This document shows, in pieces, positions 23,299 through 33,449 of a stretch of DNA of 64,000 nt; within the stretch, counting starts at the first letter, position 1, and each line of letters begins with the position of its first letter. The translations under genes and the position numbers were made by a program. The stretch spans positions 1 through 64,000 of the forward strand of contig CAWJWP010000002.1 in assembly GCA_963846495.1 (NCBI GenBank), read 5' to 3'. The notes beneath the pieces are model-generated. The model was given only the letters and a program-made list of their open reading frames with translations. It was not told the origin of the DNA and searched no databases. The stretch is from DASYQD01 sp963846495. GTDB lineage: Bacteria > Acidobacteriota > Thermoanaerobaculia > Multivoradales > JAIOJS01.

Positions 23299-24302
23299 GC
23301 CTCGGCGCGCGCCTCGATCGCGAGCGGCGTGGCGCGGTGGCGGGCGAGCCGGCGAGCGCCGAGCTCGCCGAGCCGCGGCCGCTGGCGCACGCGATCGCCG
23401 GCGAAGGGCCGCCGGTCGTGCTGCTCAACGGCGGGATGATGACGTTCCCGTCGTGGGAGCCGGTGGCGTCGCGGCTGCGCGATCGCCACGCCGCCGAGGA
23501 CGCCGCGCGCAGCGTCCACTCGAGCAGCGCCGCTAGTGGCAGTGCCGCCGCCAACAGCGCCACCACCGACGGCGCCGCAGCGCGCAGCAGCGCAAGCGGC
23601 AGCGTCGGTGCGACCGGTGGTTACCGCGTCCTCAGCTTCGACTTCCGCGGGCAGCTGCTGTCTCCCGGCACGCCGCCGGCCGACCTCGCCGGCCACGCGC
23701 GCGACGTGGTGGCGCTGCTCGATCACGTCGGCTGGGAGTCGGCGCACTTCGTCGCCGCGTCGTTTGGCGCCGAGGTGGCGATCGAGCTCGCGGCGATGCA
23801 CCCCGAGCGCGTCCGCTCGCTGACGCTGATCACCGCGATGGATCGCGAGACGCCGCAGTTCCGCCGCGGCAGCGACGAGATGCGCGCCATCCTCGCCGGC
23901 GTGCTGCAGGGCGGCGACCGCCGGCCGTACTACGACAGGTTGATCAAGGACGTGTACTCCGAGGCGTACGTCCAACGGGAAGCGGCCGCCTTCGCAGCGC
24001 GCCGCGCGCAGCTGGACGTGCTGCCGGCCGGCTGGTTCGCCGCGGTCGACGGGTTGCTCGCTGCGCTCGAGGGGTTCGATCTGCGCGACCGCCTCGCGCG
24101 CATTCGTTGCCCGGCGCTGGTAGCGATCGCCGGCGACGACCGCGTCATGGCGAGCGATCGCTCGCGCGCGCTCGCCGCGGTGCTCGGCGCCGAAGTCGTC
24201 GAGCACCCCACTGCTGGCCACGCCCTCGTCGCCGAGGACCCCGCCTGGCTCGCCGCCGCGGTGCGCGACTTTCTCGATCGGCTCGAGCGCGAGAGGCGCT
24301 GA
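23295..24302 (+). CDS. Alpha/beta hydrolase with low-complexity insertion
   Basis: 335 residues. Hydrolase fold with oxyanion segment VVLLNGGMMTFPSWEPVA, nucleophile elbow VAASFGAEVA (Ala in place of the first Gly of GxSxG), acid AIAGDDRVM and catalytic His in AGHALVAEDP. Between SRLRDRH and YRVLSFDFRGQLLSPG, where relatives have almost nothing, lies an Ala/Ser/Thr/Gly-rich insert of about 45 residues (SSAASGSAAANSATTDGAAA and more). The GTG start at 23295 overlaps the ligase stop (GTGA), so it is the last gene of the coupled operon. Probably a thioesterase or ester hydrolase releasing the product; inferred. Confidence 0.85.
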   Translation: MSLGARLDRERRGAVAGEPASAELAEPRPLAHAIAGEGPPVVLLNGGMMTFPSWEPVASRLRDRHAAEDAARSVHSSSAASGSAAANSATTDGAAARSSASGSVGATGGYRVLSFDFRGQLLSPGTPPADLAGHARDVVALLDHVGWESAHFVAASFGAEVAIELAAMHPERVRSLTLITAMDRETPQFRRGSDEMRAILAGVLQGGDRRPYYDRLIKDVYSEAYVQREAAAFAARRAQLDVLPAGWFAAVDGLLAALEGFDLRDRLARIRCPALVAIAGDDRVMASDRSRALAAVLGAEVVEHPTAGHALVAEDPAWLAAAVRDFLDRLERERR

Positions 24303-24325
24303 GGAGGATTCGTGAACCCGCAACC

Positions 24326-24430
24326 GTCATTGCGAGGAGCGGAGCGACGAAGCAATCTCGATCCTTCACGCGCAACGGAGGCGCGTTCGAGATCGAGATC
24401 GCCACGGCCGCTTCGCGGCCTCGCGATGAC
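24326..24430. repeat. Inverted-repeat intergenic element (CATTGCGAGG family), copy 2
   Basis: 105 bp in the same orientation as the copy at 19621-19727. The termini are GTCATTGCGAGG (24326-24337) and CCTCGCGATGAC (24419-24430), with one mismatch. The inner inverted repeat is conserved. The element lies between the hydrolase stop and the MFS start, so the two copies bracket the SDR-KAS-ligase-hydrolase operon exactly. Confidence 0.9.
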
Positions 24431-24448
24431 AAGTACCGGGACACTCGT

Positions 24449-25735
24449 ATGAACACGAGCACGACTCCCGACTCCGGCCCCGTCTCCGGCTACGCCTGGC
24501 GCCTGCTGCTCTTTCTCACCGCGCTCAACGTCCTCAACTTCGTCGACCGCACGCTGATCGCCAGCCTCGGGCCGCTGCTCATCGACGACCTCGGGCTCAC
24601 CAAGACCCAGATCGGCCTCCTCGCCGGCTTCGGCTTCGTCTTCTTCTACTCGCTGGTGGGGATCTTCCTCGGCCTCGCCGCCGACCGCTGGCGGCGCATC
24701 CCGCTCGTCGCCGTCGGCGTCACGCTGTGGAGCGCGATGACGGCGCTCTCGGGCGTCGCCCGCAACTTCATGCAGCTCGCCCTGCCGCGCATCTTCGTCG
24801 GCGTCGGCGAGGCGACGCTCACGCCCTCGGCGCTGTCGATGCTCGGCGACGCCTTCCCGCGGCGGCGCCTGGCGATGGCGAGCGGCGTCTACTACGCCGG
24901 CATCCCGCTCGGCACCGCGGTGTCGCTCATCGCCTCGGGCTACATCGCGCCGCGCTGGGGGTGGCGCGCCTGCTTCTACGTGCTCGGCATCGTCGGCATC
25001 GTCGCCGCGGCGCTGCTGCTGCTCGTGCGCGAGCCGGCGCGGCGCGGCGCCGTCGCCGCCGGCCCGCAGCCGACGCTGCGCCAGCTCGTCGTCGACGTCG
25101 TCACCGCGCTCAAGGCGCGGCGCGAGCTGGTGCTGGTGCTGCTCGGCGGTTCGCTCCTCACCTACGGCGCCGGCGCGGCGCTGCTGACCGTGACCTGGCT
25201 GGTCAAGGAGCGCGGCTTCGAGTACGGGCGGGCCGCCTTCACCGCCGGCATCATCGCTGTCTTCGGGGGCTTCCTGGGCAACCTCGCCGGCGGCACCTTC
25301 GGCGACTGGTGCGCCAAGCGGCGGCCGAACGGCCATCTGTGGAGCCTCGCCGTCATCAGCGTCGTCTTCGCCGGCAGCGCCGCGCTCTTCTACGCGCTGC
25401 CCGTCGGTACGGTCCCGTTCTACGTCTTCTGGTTCTTGACCGCCGCCTGCACGTCGGGCTGGTTCGGGCCGCTCTTCGCCACCATCCAGGAGCTGTCGCC
25501 GGCGCACACGCGCTCGACGGCGGTTGCCTTCGCGCTCCTCGTGCTCAACCTCCTCGGCGTCGGCCCCGGCCCGCTTCTCACCGGCAAGCTCGGCGACGTG
25601 CGCAGCCTCACCCTCGGCCTGCTGGTGAGCGCCGTCGTCGTCGTCGCCGCGGTGGTGCCGTTCGCGCTGGCGGCGCGAGCGCCCAAGGACACGTCTACGG
25701 CGGAGCGAACGTCGTGGGATCGTCGACCAGTGTGA
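24449..25735 (+). CDS. MFS transporter, Spinster-like
   Basis: 428 residues with about 12 hydrophobic helices. The N-terminal signature LNVLNFVDRTLIASLGPLL and the loop GLAADRWRRIPLV match the Spinster-type major facilitator family, often linked to lipid or sphingolipid-like substrates. Other landmarks are RIFVGVGEATLTPSALSML and FGDWCAKRRPNG. The ATG at 24449 lies 18 nt after the repeat element. It is probably part of the same uptake/export gene set as the TonB receptor and KAS operon. The 3' end overlaps the convergent ELWRTDGT gene by 41 nt. Direction of transport cannot be told from sequence. Confidence 0.9.
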   Translation: MNTSTTPDSGPVSGYAWRLLLFLTALNVLNFVDRTLIASLGPLLIDDLGLTKTQIGLLAGFGFVFFYSLVGIFLGLAADRWRRIPLVAVGVTLWSAMTALSGVARNFMQLALPRIFVGVGEATLTPSALSMLGDAFPRRRLAMASGVYYAGIPLGTAVSLIASGYIAPRWGWRACFYVLGIVGIVAAALLLLVREPARRGAVAAGPQPTLRQLVVDVVTALKARRELVLVLLGGSLLTYGAGAALLTVTWLVKERGFEYGRAAFTAGIIAVFGGFLGNLAGGTFGDWCAKRRPNGHLWSLAVISVVFAGSAALFYALPVGTVPFYVFWFLTAACTSGWFGPLFATIQELSPAHTRSTAVAFALLVLNLLGVGPGPLLTGKLGDVRSLTLGLLVSAVVVVAAVVPFALAARAPKDTSTAERTSWDRRPV

Positions 25736-28700
25736 GCGAGCCCGCGACGTTCGAGTAGACGCCGCGCCGCCCCGTGCGGTCACGCACTACGGCAGCACCC
25801 TGCGCTGGTGCCAGCGCGGCGAAGAAGACGTCGTGGCCGCCGTCCGTTGTGGGAACGATGCGCACCGCTGCGTCGGGATCGGCGTCGCCTGCAGGGCTCG
25901 ATGTCGCTGGCCAGACGATCAGCGCCAGCTCATCGTCGATCGAATGGAGCGTCGCCGGCTGGTTTCCGCGGTGACCGCGCACGCTGAAACGGCCGTCGAG
26001 CAGACATGCCGTCGTGGGCGCTGGTGAGCACGGTGCCGTCGCCGGCTGCAGCAGCGCCGACGAGCTCGCGCCAGCCATCGACGCCACGAGCGGTCTTGCG
26101 GCTGCGTTCGCTCGCCGCACCATTCCCTTGGCGCTCGGGAACGCCGCTCGATCGTCGAAGCGCACGGCGACGCCAGGCAGGCTGACGTAGCGGCGGGCCT
26201 CGCCGTTCGTGGTGTCGGTGACGGTGGCGATCCACCACTCGCGCGTGAGGCCGGCTGCCGCCACCGATGCGCCGCCTGCGTCCGTCGAAGCGCGCAGCAC
26301 GAGCCGTGGCTCGCCGGACGGGTGCGCGAAGAGCACGGACGCCGGACCGATGCTGGTGCGGACGCCGGTGGCAACGCCCGCGAAGAAGTCGTCGATCTCC
26401 GGGAACGCCGCCGCCGCCTCCCAGCGGCCGGCGAGACAGACGCGCTCGCCGTCGCTCGCGCAGGCGGGTCGCGCCGGGTCGTAGAGGAAGAGGCCCGCCG
26501 CGCGCACGCCGTCGCCGGCGCCGAAGAAGGCGCGTCCGCCGGCCGCCACCCAGCCGCTCGGCAACGAGCCCTGCGGCCCCGGCACCAGGTCGCGCACCAG
26601 AGCGTGTCCGGCGACGGTGCCGTCGCTCGTCCAGGCCTCGCTGCCGTGGTCGAGGTCGAGTGCGGTGAACAACAACTGGTCGCCGAGCGCGACGGGCGCC
26701 GGCAGCGGCGGATAGATCGGGTCGCCGGGCGGTGACAGCGCCGCTACGCGCACTGTGCCGCCGACGGTGCCGTCGGTGACGTAGAGCGAGCTGCCGCCGA
26801 ACGCCGTCTCGGCCGCATTGAAGAAGACGCGGTCGCCCGCGGCGGCGAAGGTCCACGCCCCGCCCACCGTCGCGAAGCTGCCGAGCGCCGTCAGCTCGCG
26901 TATCGAGGGATCGAGCCGCCACACGGCGCGCGTGTCCTCCTCGCCGTCGACGTCCGCCGCCGCGAAGAAGAGCGCGCCGTCGAAGGCGAAGAGGTCGCGA
27001 GGCTCGTGCGGCCCGCCGTCGTCCTCGAAGTAGGGGCGCGTCCCCGCGGGTGTTCCGTCGGTACGCCAGAGCTCGGGGCCGAACGACCTTCCCGCGGCGA
27101 CGAAGAACAGCTCTTCTCCCGCGCGCACGAGCTGCCGGCCCAGGCCCGGTCGCTGCGCGAGCGCCACGGTGCCCGCCTCGCTGCCGTCGCTTCGCCAGAG
27201 GATCGACCCGCCGCCCGCTCCGCTGCCGCTTGTCACGAAGTAGAGGACGTCGCCGTCGACGGCGGCGAAGCTCGCCTCCACGTTGGGGAAGGTGAGCCGG
27301 CGCGTCGTGCCCGCAGTCGTGCCGTCGGTGAGCCACAGCTCGTCGGGCTCGCCGAAGCCGCAGCCGCAGTGCACGTCGAGGGCGAGCCCGCCGCGGAAGG
27401 GGACCGCGGCCATGACCCAGTGCCCCGTCGGCAACTCCGCGAACACCGTGGGCTCGCCGCCATCCGCCGGGACCCGCAGCAGCTCGATCGCGCCGCTTTC
27501 GGTGGGGCGCTGCGCGATGCCTGCGTCGCCGATCGTGCCGACGAGCGACAGCGAGTCCGCGCCCGCGACCTCGCGCGTACCGGCGCGCGTGCCGTCGCTC
27601 GACAGCAGCGTGCGGCTGACGACGAACACGCCGCCGTCGGGACGCGGCCACGTCCGCACCAGCTCCCCGTCGGCGCGGGCGAAGCCGAGCTGGCGCGTCA
27701 GCGGCAGCGTGCCCGCCGGCGTGCCGTCGAGCGTCCACAGCTGCCAGTTGGTCTCGCGCGTGTTCAGCATCTGGTAGAGACGGCCGCCGGCCTCGACGAG
27801 CGTCCCGTCGTTGCTGATCAGCTCGCCGACGGCCGGCGCCATCCGCACCGTTCCCCTCGCGGTGCCGTCGCTGAACCAGAGCGCCGTCTCCTGGAACGGG
27901 CCGTTGGCGGCGAGGTAGGCGACGCCGTCGCGCCAGGGCACGATGTCGGTGGCGATGTAACCGCACGCTCCGGCGCAGACCTCGCGCACCATGCGCGTGC
28001 CGCGGCCGGTGCCGTCGGTGCGCCAGAGCTCGAAGCCGCGCGCGTCGTCGCCGGCCCGCATCAGCAGCGCGCCGTCGAGCTCGACGCCGCTGACGGCGTA
28101 GACCTGCGGGCAGCCGCCGCGGCAGCCGGTGAGCGGGCCGGTGCCGGCTGCCGTGCCGTCGGACGTCCAGAGCTTGGCTTCCACCGTGAACAGCAGGCGC
28201 GAGCCGAGGACGCGGAAACGCTCCGGCGAGTAGAGCTGGTTCGAGGGCAGCCTGGCCAGCCGCCGGGTGCCGCGCGGCGTGCCGTCGCTCCACCAGATGT
28301 CGAGCTTGGGCGGCCCGTTGGGCGGAGCCTCGCTCTCTTCCGCCTCGAAGGCGATGCCGCCGCGATAGCCGATCGGGCGCAGGCCGTAAGGGTAGATGCC
28401 GTAGGCGTACCAGGAGTCGATGCCGCGCCGTGTGCCCGCCTCACTGCCGTCGGTCACCCATAGCGAGCCCTGCAGCAGCACGAACACGCGGTCGCCGCTG
28501 GGCACCAGCGGATCGATGAACGAGTAGTCCTGGATGTGGGCGAGCCGCCGCGTCCCCGCGCTCGTGCCGTCGGTGCGCCAGAGGTCGGTGGAGTAGTCGG
28601 CGCCGGCCGCGGCGAAGACGACGACGTCGCCGATCGCCTCGGCGCCGAGGAAGGAGCCCTCGAAACGCGCTACCTCGCGCGTGCCGGCAAGGGTGCCGTC

Positions 28701-29207
28701 GGTGCTCACGAAGGAGTCGTTGAAGAAGAGGAGCGCCGTGCGGCCGCGCGCCACGATCGTCACCTGGAACCCGCCGAGGGGCGAGCGCGGCAGCAGCTGG
28801 TACGTGCCGGCGCGCGTGCCGTCGGTGCGCCAGACCTCGTCGGGGAAGGCGACGAAGAGGAAGGTGGGGACGCCGGCGTCGCCGTCGAGCCGCACGATCG
28901 TGTTGTCGCGCGGACAGGCGCCGCCGATCGCCTGCGCGCTCTCCGGCGTGGCGCCGAAGGTCCACAGGCTGGCGCGGTCGCCGCCGAGGCAGACGAGGAG
29001 GCGCTCGCCGGCTCCCGTGCCGACGGCGCCCAGCACGGTGCCGAAGCGGTCGAACGCGAAGCCGGCGCGGCCGGCGAGCTCGGGGTCGAGGTTGCCGAGA
29101 CGCTCGATGGTGCCGGCGTGCAGCGGCTCGGCGGCGAGTGGCAGCAACAGCAGCAGCGAGAGGAGGAGCAAGAGGAGCAGGACGATGCGCGACGGCTGCG
29201 GTCTCAC
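25695..29207 (-). CDS. Secreted ELWRTDGTxAGT-repeat protein, large
   Basis: 1170 residues, unbroken. A strongly hydrophobic signal segment (IVLLLLLLLSLLLLLPLAAE) is followed by about 15 blades each containing a W-x-TDGTxAGT motif (EVWRTDGTRAGT, DLWRTDGTSAGT, ELWLTDGTTAGT, ELWRTDGTPAGT). The spacing of about 45-60 residues implies a multi-bladed propeller or beta solenoid. The C-terminus has two Cys-bounded modules beginning RVCLAGRWEA and TACLLDGRFSVRG. The GTG start at 29207 overlaps the upstream stop (GTGA) and has GGAGGT 5 nt away, so the two repeat proteins are coupled. The role is unknown; an extracellular or surface protein is inferred. Confidence 0.8.
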   Translation of the reverse strand: MRPQPSRIVLLLLLLLSLLLLLPLAAEPLHAGTIERLGNLDPELAGRAGFAFDRFGTVLGAVGTGAGERLLVCLGGDRASLWTFGATPESAQAIGGACPRDNTIVRLDGDAGVPTFLFVAFPDEVWRTDGTRAGTYQLLPRSPLGGFQVTIVARGRTALLFFNDSFVSTDGTLAGTREVARFEGSFLGAEAIGDVVVFAAAGADYSTDLWRTDGTSAGTRRLAHIQDYSFIDPLVPSGDRVFVLLQGSLWVTDGSEAGTRRGIDSWYAYGIYPYGLRPIGYRGGIAFEAEESEAPPNGPPKLDIWWSDGTPRGTRRLARLPSNQLYSPERFRVLGSRLLFTVEAKLWTSDGTAAGTGPLTGCRGGCPQVYAVSGVELDGALLMRAGDDARGFELWRTDGTGRGTRMVREVCAGACGYIATDIVPWRDGVAYLAANGPFQETALWFSDGTARGTVRMAPAVGELISNDGTLVEAGGRLYQMLNTRETNWQLWTLDGTPAGTLPLTRQLGFARADGELVRTWPRPDGGVFVVSRTLLSSDGTRAGTREVAGADSLSLVGTIGDAGIAQRPTESGAIELLRVPADGGEPTVFAELPTGHWVMAAVPFRGGLALDVHCGCGFGEPDELWLTDGTTAGTTRRLTFPNVEASFAAVDGDVLYFVTSGSGAGGGSILWRSDGSEAGTVALAQRPGLGRQLVRAGEELFFVAAGRSFGPELWRTDGTPAGTRPYFEDDGGPHEPRDLFAFDGALFFAAADVDGEEDTRAVWRLDPSIRELTALGSFATVGGAWTFAAAGDRVFFNAAETAFGGSSLYVTDGTVGGTVRVAALSPPGDPIYPPLPAPVALGDQLLFTALDLDHGSEAWTSDGTVAGHALVRDLVPGPQGSLPSGWVAAGGRAFFGAGDGVRAAGLFLYDPARPACASDGERVCLAGRWEAAAAFPEIDDFFAGVATGVRTSIGPASVLFAHPSGEPRLVLRASTDAGGASVAAAGLTREWWIATVTDTTNGEARRYVSLPGVAVRFDDRAAFPSAKGMVRRANAAARPLVASMAGASSSALLQPATAPCSPAPTTACLLDGRFSVRGHRGNQPATLHSIDDELALIVWPATSSPAGDADPDAAVRIVPTTDGGHDVFFAALAPAQGAAVVRDRTGRRGVYSNVAGSLTLVDDPTTFAPP

Positions 29208-32103
29208 TGCACACCTCCATCGGCGGTCGCGGGCGCGCTCGCCGTGCTCCACTCGAGGATCCACGGCTCGTTGCCGCTCGCGCCGTCGTCGGCGGCGAAG
29301 AGCAGCCGTCCGGGCCCGGCGACGAGACGGCTCGGCGACGAGGAGTCGCGGCCGGGCGCGAGGTCGGCGACGAGGCGGGCGCCGGCGCCGATGCCGTTGG
29401 CGATCCAGAGCTCCTCGCCGGTCTCGACGGTGCGGGCGGCGAAGAAGACGCCGGCGTCGCTGCCGGCGAAGGCGTGTGGCCGCGACGACGTCGGCCCGGG
29501 CGCGACGTCGAGCACCCGCGTACCGGCGAGCGTGCCGTCGCTGATCCACGGCTCTTCGCCGTGCTGTGGGTCGTTGCCGGCGAAGACGACCCCCACCGGC
29601 GACGACGCCCACTCGAGCGGTGCATACACGTCGCGCACGGGCATGTCGGCGAGCCGCGTGGCGATGCGGGTCGCGAGGGCGAGGCCGAAGACGCTGCGCT
29701 CGAGCTCTCCGAACTGCCCAGTCCAAGCGATCGCGAAGCCCGGCCCGGCGGCGACCTCTCGCACGCCCGCGAGCGGCGCGCCGTCCGGCGCGAGCGCGAA
29801 ACCGCCGGTGCCGGCCGCGGTGCCGTCGGACACCCACAGCTCTGACTCGCCGGCGTCGGCAACGGTGAAGAAGAGACGCCCGAGCGACGGCGCCGGCCAG
29901 TACTGCGCGAGGGCGTGGAAGCCGCCGGCGCGCCGCGTGAGCTGGACGCGCTCACCGCCGGCGAGCGCGATGCGGAAGAGCTGCGGCACCACGGCGCCGT
30001 CGTCGGACGCGACGGGCGCGAGGAAGAAGAGCCCGTCGCCGACCTGCACCGGCGTGAACGCGTCCTCAGGCAGCACGGTGGTGCGGTTGCGTTCCCGCCA
30101 AGCTGCCGTCGGTCGACCAGAGCTGCTTCCCCTCGGCGCAGACGTCGGCGACGAAGTACCAGCGATCGCCGGAGCGCTGCGGCAGCTCGACACTGTCGTA
30201 GCACTCGTCGTGGTACTTGGCGACGGCGCGGAAGCTGACGCCGAAGGCGGTTAGCTGCACGGTCCCGCCCGCCGTGCCGTCCGTCACCCAGAGCTGCGAG
30301 CGGTAATCGCCATCGGTAGCGACGAAGAGGGCGAGACGCCGCGCATCGTCGAGGACCCCCGCGGTGGGCCGCACGTACTCGGGCAGCGGCACGCCGTCGC
30401 CCAGCGCCTCTCCGCGGCGCTGCAGGTAGACGCGGCGGCGATCGGGATCGAGCCGATCGGCGGCGTCAAAGAGCAGCGTCTGCGCCGACACCGCGAGCGG
30501 CACCGGCGCCGAGCCCAGCGGCGCCGTGAAGCCGGGGTCGACGCGGGCGGTGCCGGCGGCGGTGCCGTCGCTCGCCCACAGCTCGAAGCCGCCGCCGCGG
30601 CTCGACGGCGAAGAACACGCGCCCGCCGGCGACGCGGCCGAGCGGCACGCTCCACGCTTCGGAGCCGAGGTCGACGCTGCCGCCGGCGAGCGTCGTCACC
30701 GGCACTGCGCTCGTGCCGTCGCTCCGCCACAGCGTCTGCTCGAAGGCGAGCTCGGAGACGAAGAGCACCGCTCCGCCGAGGGCGACGACGCCGCCCAGCT
30801 CCGAGCCGCACAGCCCGGGACAGGTATCGGCGAGCCGCCGCGTGCCGGCGGCGGTGCCGTCGGTCACCCACGGCTCGACGTCGGGGCTGCCGTCGGTGCC
30901 GGCGAAGTAGTAGCGGCCGGCGGCGACGCCCAGCGGGCGCTCGACGAGAACGGGTGCGCCGCCGGGGCCGCGTAGCTCCGCGGTTTTGCCCGGCGTGCCG
31001 TCGGTGACCCACAGGCGCATGCGATGGAGGTCCGCGGGCGACGGGTTGCGCCGCGTCGCCGCGAAGAGGTAGCGCGCCTTGCCCGTCGCGTCGACGACGC
31101 GCTGCGGCTCGCGCAGGGTGCGGAACGGCCCGAGGTCGCGCACCTTGGCGCCGCCGGTGATCGCCCACAGCTCGGTGGTGCGCGTGGCGAGCTCGTAGGT
31201 GTAGAAGAAGAGCGGGCCGGTCCGCGGCTCGTCGTCCTCGAAATCGATGAGGTACGGCTCGGCCGTGCGCAGGCGGCGGAGCATGCGGGTGCCGCGCGGG
31301 GTGCCGTCGCTCTTCCAGATCTCCCACCCGCCCGCCGCATGCAGCGAGAAGAACACCTCGGCGCCGCGACGCCCGAGCCAGCGCGCCGCGGCAGTCGGCG
31401 GCCAGGCGCGCAGCCGCACTGTCGAGCTCGTCGTACCGTCGGAGCGCCACAGCTCCAGGTCGCGGTCGGGGTCGGGGTCCTGATCCTGGCCGGTGAAGAA
31501 GAACAAGCGCCCGCCCGCCACCGGTTGCCGCTGCAAGCCGGCGTGGTACCAGCCGACGTCCGCGGCGAGCAGCGTGGCGCTGCGCTCGGCGCCCGCCACC
31601 GTCCACAGCTCGCATTGGTAAGCATCGGAGAGGGCGCGGCAGGGCGCGAACCAGGAACGCTGCGCCGACGTTCCCAGCCAACCCATGAAGACGGCGGACG
31701 GCCAGGAGGTGACGAGCTGGGTGCCGGCGGCGGTGCCGTCGGTGCGGAACAGCGCCGGCCCTTCGGTGTAGTCCGTGGGCTCGACGAGCAGCTCGATGGC
31801 GCCCGCCTGCTCCCAGCCGACGTAACCCTGTCCGCCCGCGCCGGTGAACAGGCGCTCGGCGCCCTGCGGCGTGCCGTCACTGCTCCACAGGTCGCGCCCC
31901 GTGGCCGGCTCGGCGGTGAAGAGCATCCGGGAGCCGATGGCCACGAGCGGCTGCGGCGCCTGCGACAACGCCACCTGCGTCACGCCCGGCACGAGGTCCG
32001 CGAGCAGCTGGGGCGGCGGCAGCTCCGCGGCCGGCGCAGCAACGGGAAGCGCGCCAAGGGCGAGGCAAGCTCCGGCGAGGAGCAGCACGGGGGTCGAGCG
32101 CAT
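29204..32103 (-). CDS. Secreted ELWRTDGTxAGT-repeat protein, paralogue (two frameshifts)
   Basis: About 966 residues, tandem paralogue of the next gene. Signal peptide (VLLLAGACLALGALPVAAPA), then about 13 repeat motifs such as DLWSSDGTPQGA, ELWRSDGTTSST, EIWKSDGTPRGT, RLWVTDGTPGKT, EPWVTDGTAAGT and EPWISDGTLAGT. Frames change near 30600 and 30080, within otherwise continuous repeat sequence. It lacks the Cys modules at the C-terminus that the partner carries. The ATG at 32103 has GGAGG 7 nt upstream. Divergent from the AlaX gene across 121 bp, which would hold both promoters; nothing distinctive is seen there. Confidence 0.78.
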
Positions 32104-32224
32104 GCGAGTTCCTCCGCCACCTGACGCGCGGTGGAGGCGCGCGATCGATCAGCGGCGGCGATCCGGGAGCGGAGGGCGGTGGCGACGGTGCGCACGCGCA
32201 GGCGCGGTAAGCTCGCGCGCCGCG

Positions 32225-33430
32225 ATGGCTGGCGAGATCCTCTCGGCCTACGAACGCGACCCGCGGCAGCGCGAGCTCGAGGTCGAAGTGCTGGCGGTCG
32301 GCGAGGAGGGCGGGCGGCCGTGGGCGCGGCTCTCCGACACCGTGCTCTATCCCGAGGGCGGTGGGCAGCCGGCCGACCATGGCTGGCTCGCTGCGGTGCC
32401 GGTGGTCGACGTGCAGCGCCGCGGTGGCGAGGTCCTGCACTACCTCGCCGAGCCGGTGGCGCTCGGGCCGGCGCGGCTGCGCCTCGACTGGGCGCGGCGC
32501 TTCGACCACATGCAGCAGCACACCGGGCAGCACCTGCTGTCGGCGATCGCGGCCGATCGCTTCGGGTGGGAGACGACCTCGTTCCACCTCGGCGCGGCGA
32601 CCTGCGACGTCGAGCTGGCGGCGACCGAGCTGCCGGCGGCCCGGCTGCGCGAGCTCGAGGAGGCGATCGCCGCCGAAGTGCGCGCGGCGCGGCCGGTCAC
32701 CGCGCGGCGGGTGCCGCCGGAGGCGCTGGCGGATCTCGCGGTGCGCAGCCGCGGCTTGCCGGCCGGTCATACCGGCGACGTGCGGCTGGTGGAGATCGCC
32801 GGCATCGACCTCAACACCTGCGGCGGCACGCACCTCGCCTCGACCGCCGAGATCGAGTGCGTGAAGCTGCTCGGCAGCGAGCCGATGCGCGGCGGCGTGC
32901 GCCTCTACTGGGTGGCCGGCGGCCGCGTGCGTCAGCGGCTCGCAGCGCACGAGGCGCGCAACGAGGCGCTGCGCCGCGTGCTCGAGGCGAGCGATGACGA
33001 GCTGACCGCGGTGGCGACGTCGAAGGTCGCGCAGTTGCAGGAGAGCGAGCGGGCGCGCCGCCGGCTCCTCGAGCGGCTGGCGGATGCCGAGGCGGAGCGG
33101 TTGCTCGCCGCCGCGGCTACAGCGGAGGGACGTTTCGTCGAAGCGCACTTCGACGACGTCGACGGCGCCTTCCTGCGCCGCCTCGCCGCCGTGCTCACGG
33201 CGCGCCCCGGCGCGTCGTTCGCGCTGCTTACGGCGGCCGGCGCGGACGGTGCGTTCTTCACGCTCGCGGCGCAGGACGGTGCGACGGCAGACGTAGCTGC
33301 GCTCGGCGCGCGCGCCGCGGCGGCGCTCGAGGGCCGCGGCGGCGGCAAGGGACGCGTGTACCAAGGCAAGGCCGGTTCGCTCGCCGGGCGCGCGGCGCTC
33401 ATCGAAGAGCTGCGGATCGCCGCCGGCTGA
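32225..33430 (+). CDS. AlaX-type alanyl-tRNA editing protein with DHHA1-like C-terminus
   Basis: 401 residues. Free-standing homologue of the alanyl-tRNA synthetase editing domain, which hydrolyses mischarged Ser- or Gly-tRNA(Ala). Zinc ligands are seen in QQHTGQHLLSAIA (HxxxH) and LNTCGGTHLAST (CxxxH). The start DTVLYPEGGGQPADHGW is typical. After a helical linker (residues ~250-310) the C-terminus resembles a DHHA1 domain (GGGKGRVYQGKAGSL), which makes this a long AlaX form. The ATG at 32225 has only a weak upstream purine stretch. Cytoplasmic. Confidence 0.92.
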   Translation: MAGEILSAYERDPRQRELEVEVLAVGEEGGRPWARLSDTVLYPEGGGQPADHGWLAAVPVVDVQRRGGEVLHYLAEPVALGPARLRLDWARRFDHMQQHTGQHLLSAIAADRFGWETTSFHLGAATCDVELAATELPAARLRELEEAIAAEVRAARPVTARRVPPEALADLAVRSRGLPAGHTGDVRLVEIAGIDLNTCGGTHLASTAEIECVKLLGSEPMRGGVRLYWVAGGRVRQRLAAHEARNEALRRVLEASDDELTAVATSKVAQLQESERARRRLLERLADAEAERLLAAAATAEGRFVEAHFDDVDGAFLRRLAAVLTARPGASFALLTAAGADGAFFTLAAQDGATADVAALGARAAAALEGRGGGKGRVYQGKAGSLAGRAALIEELRIAAG

Positions 33431-33449
33431 AAGTGCCGATTCGCGCGGC

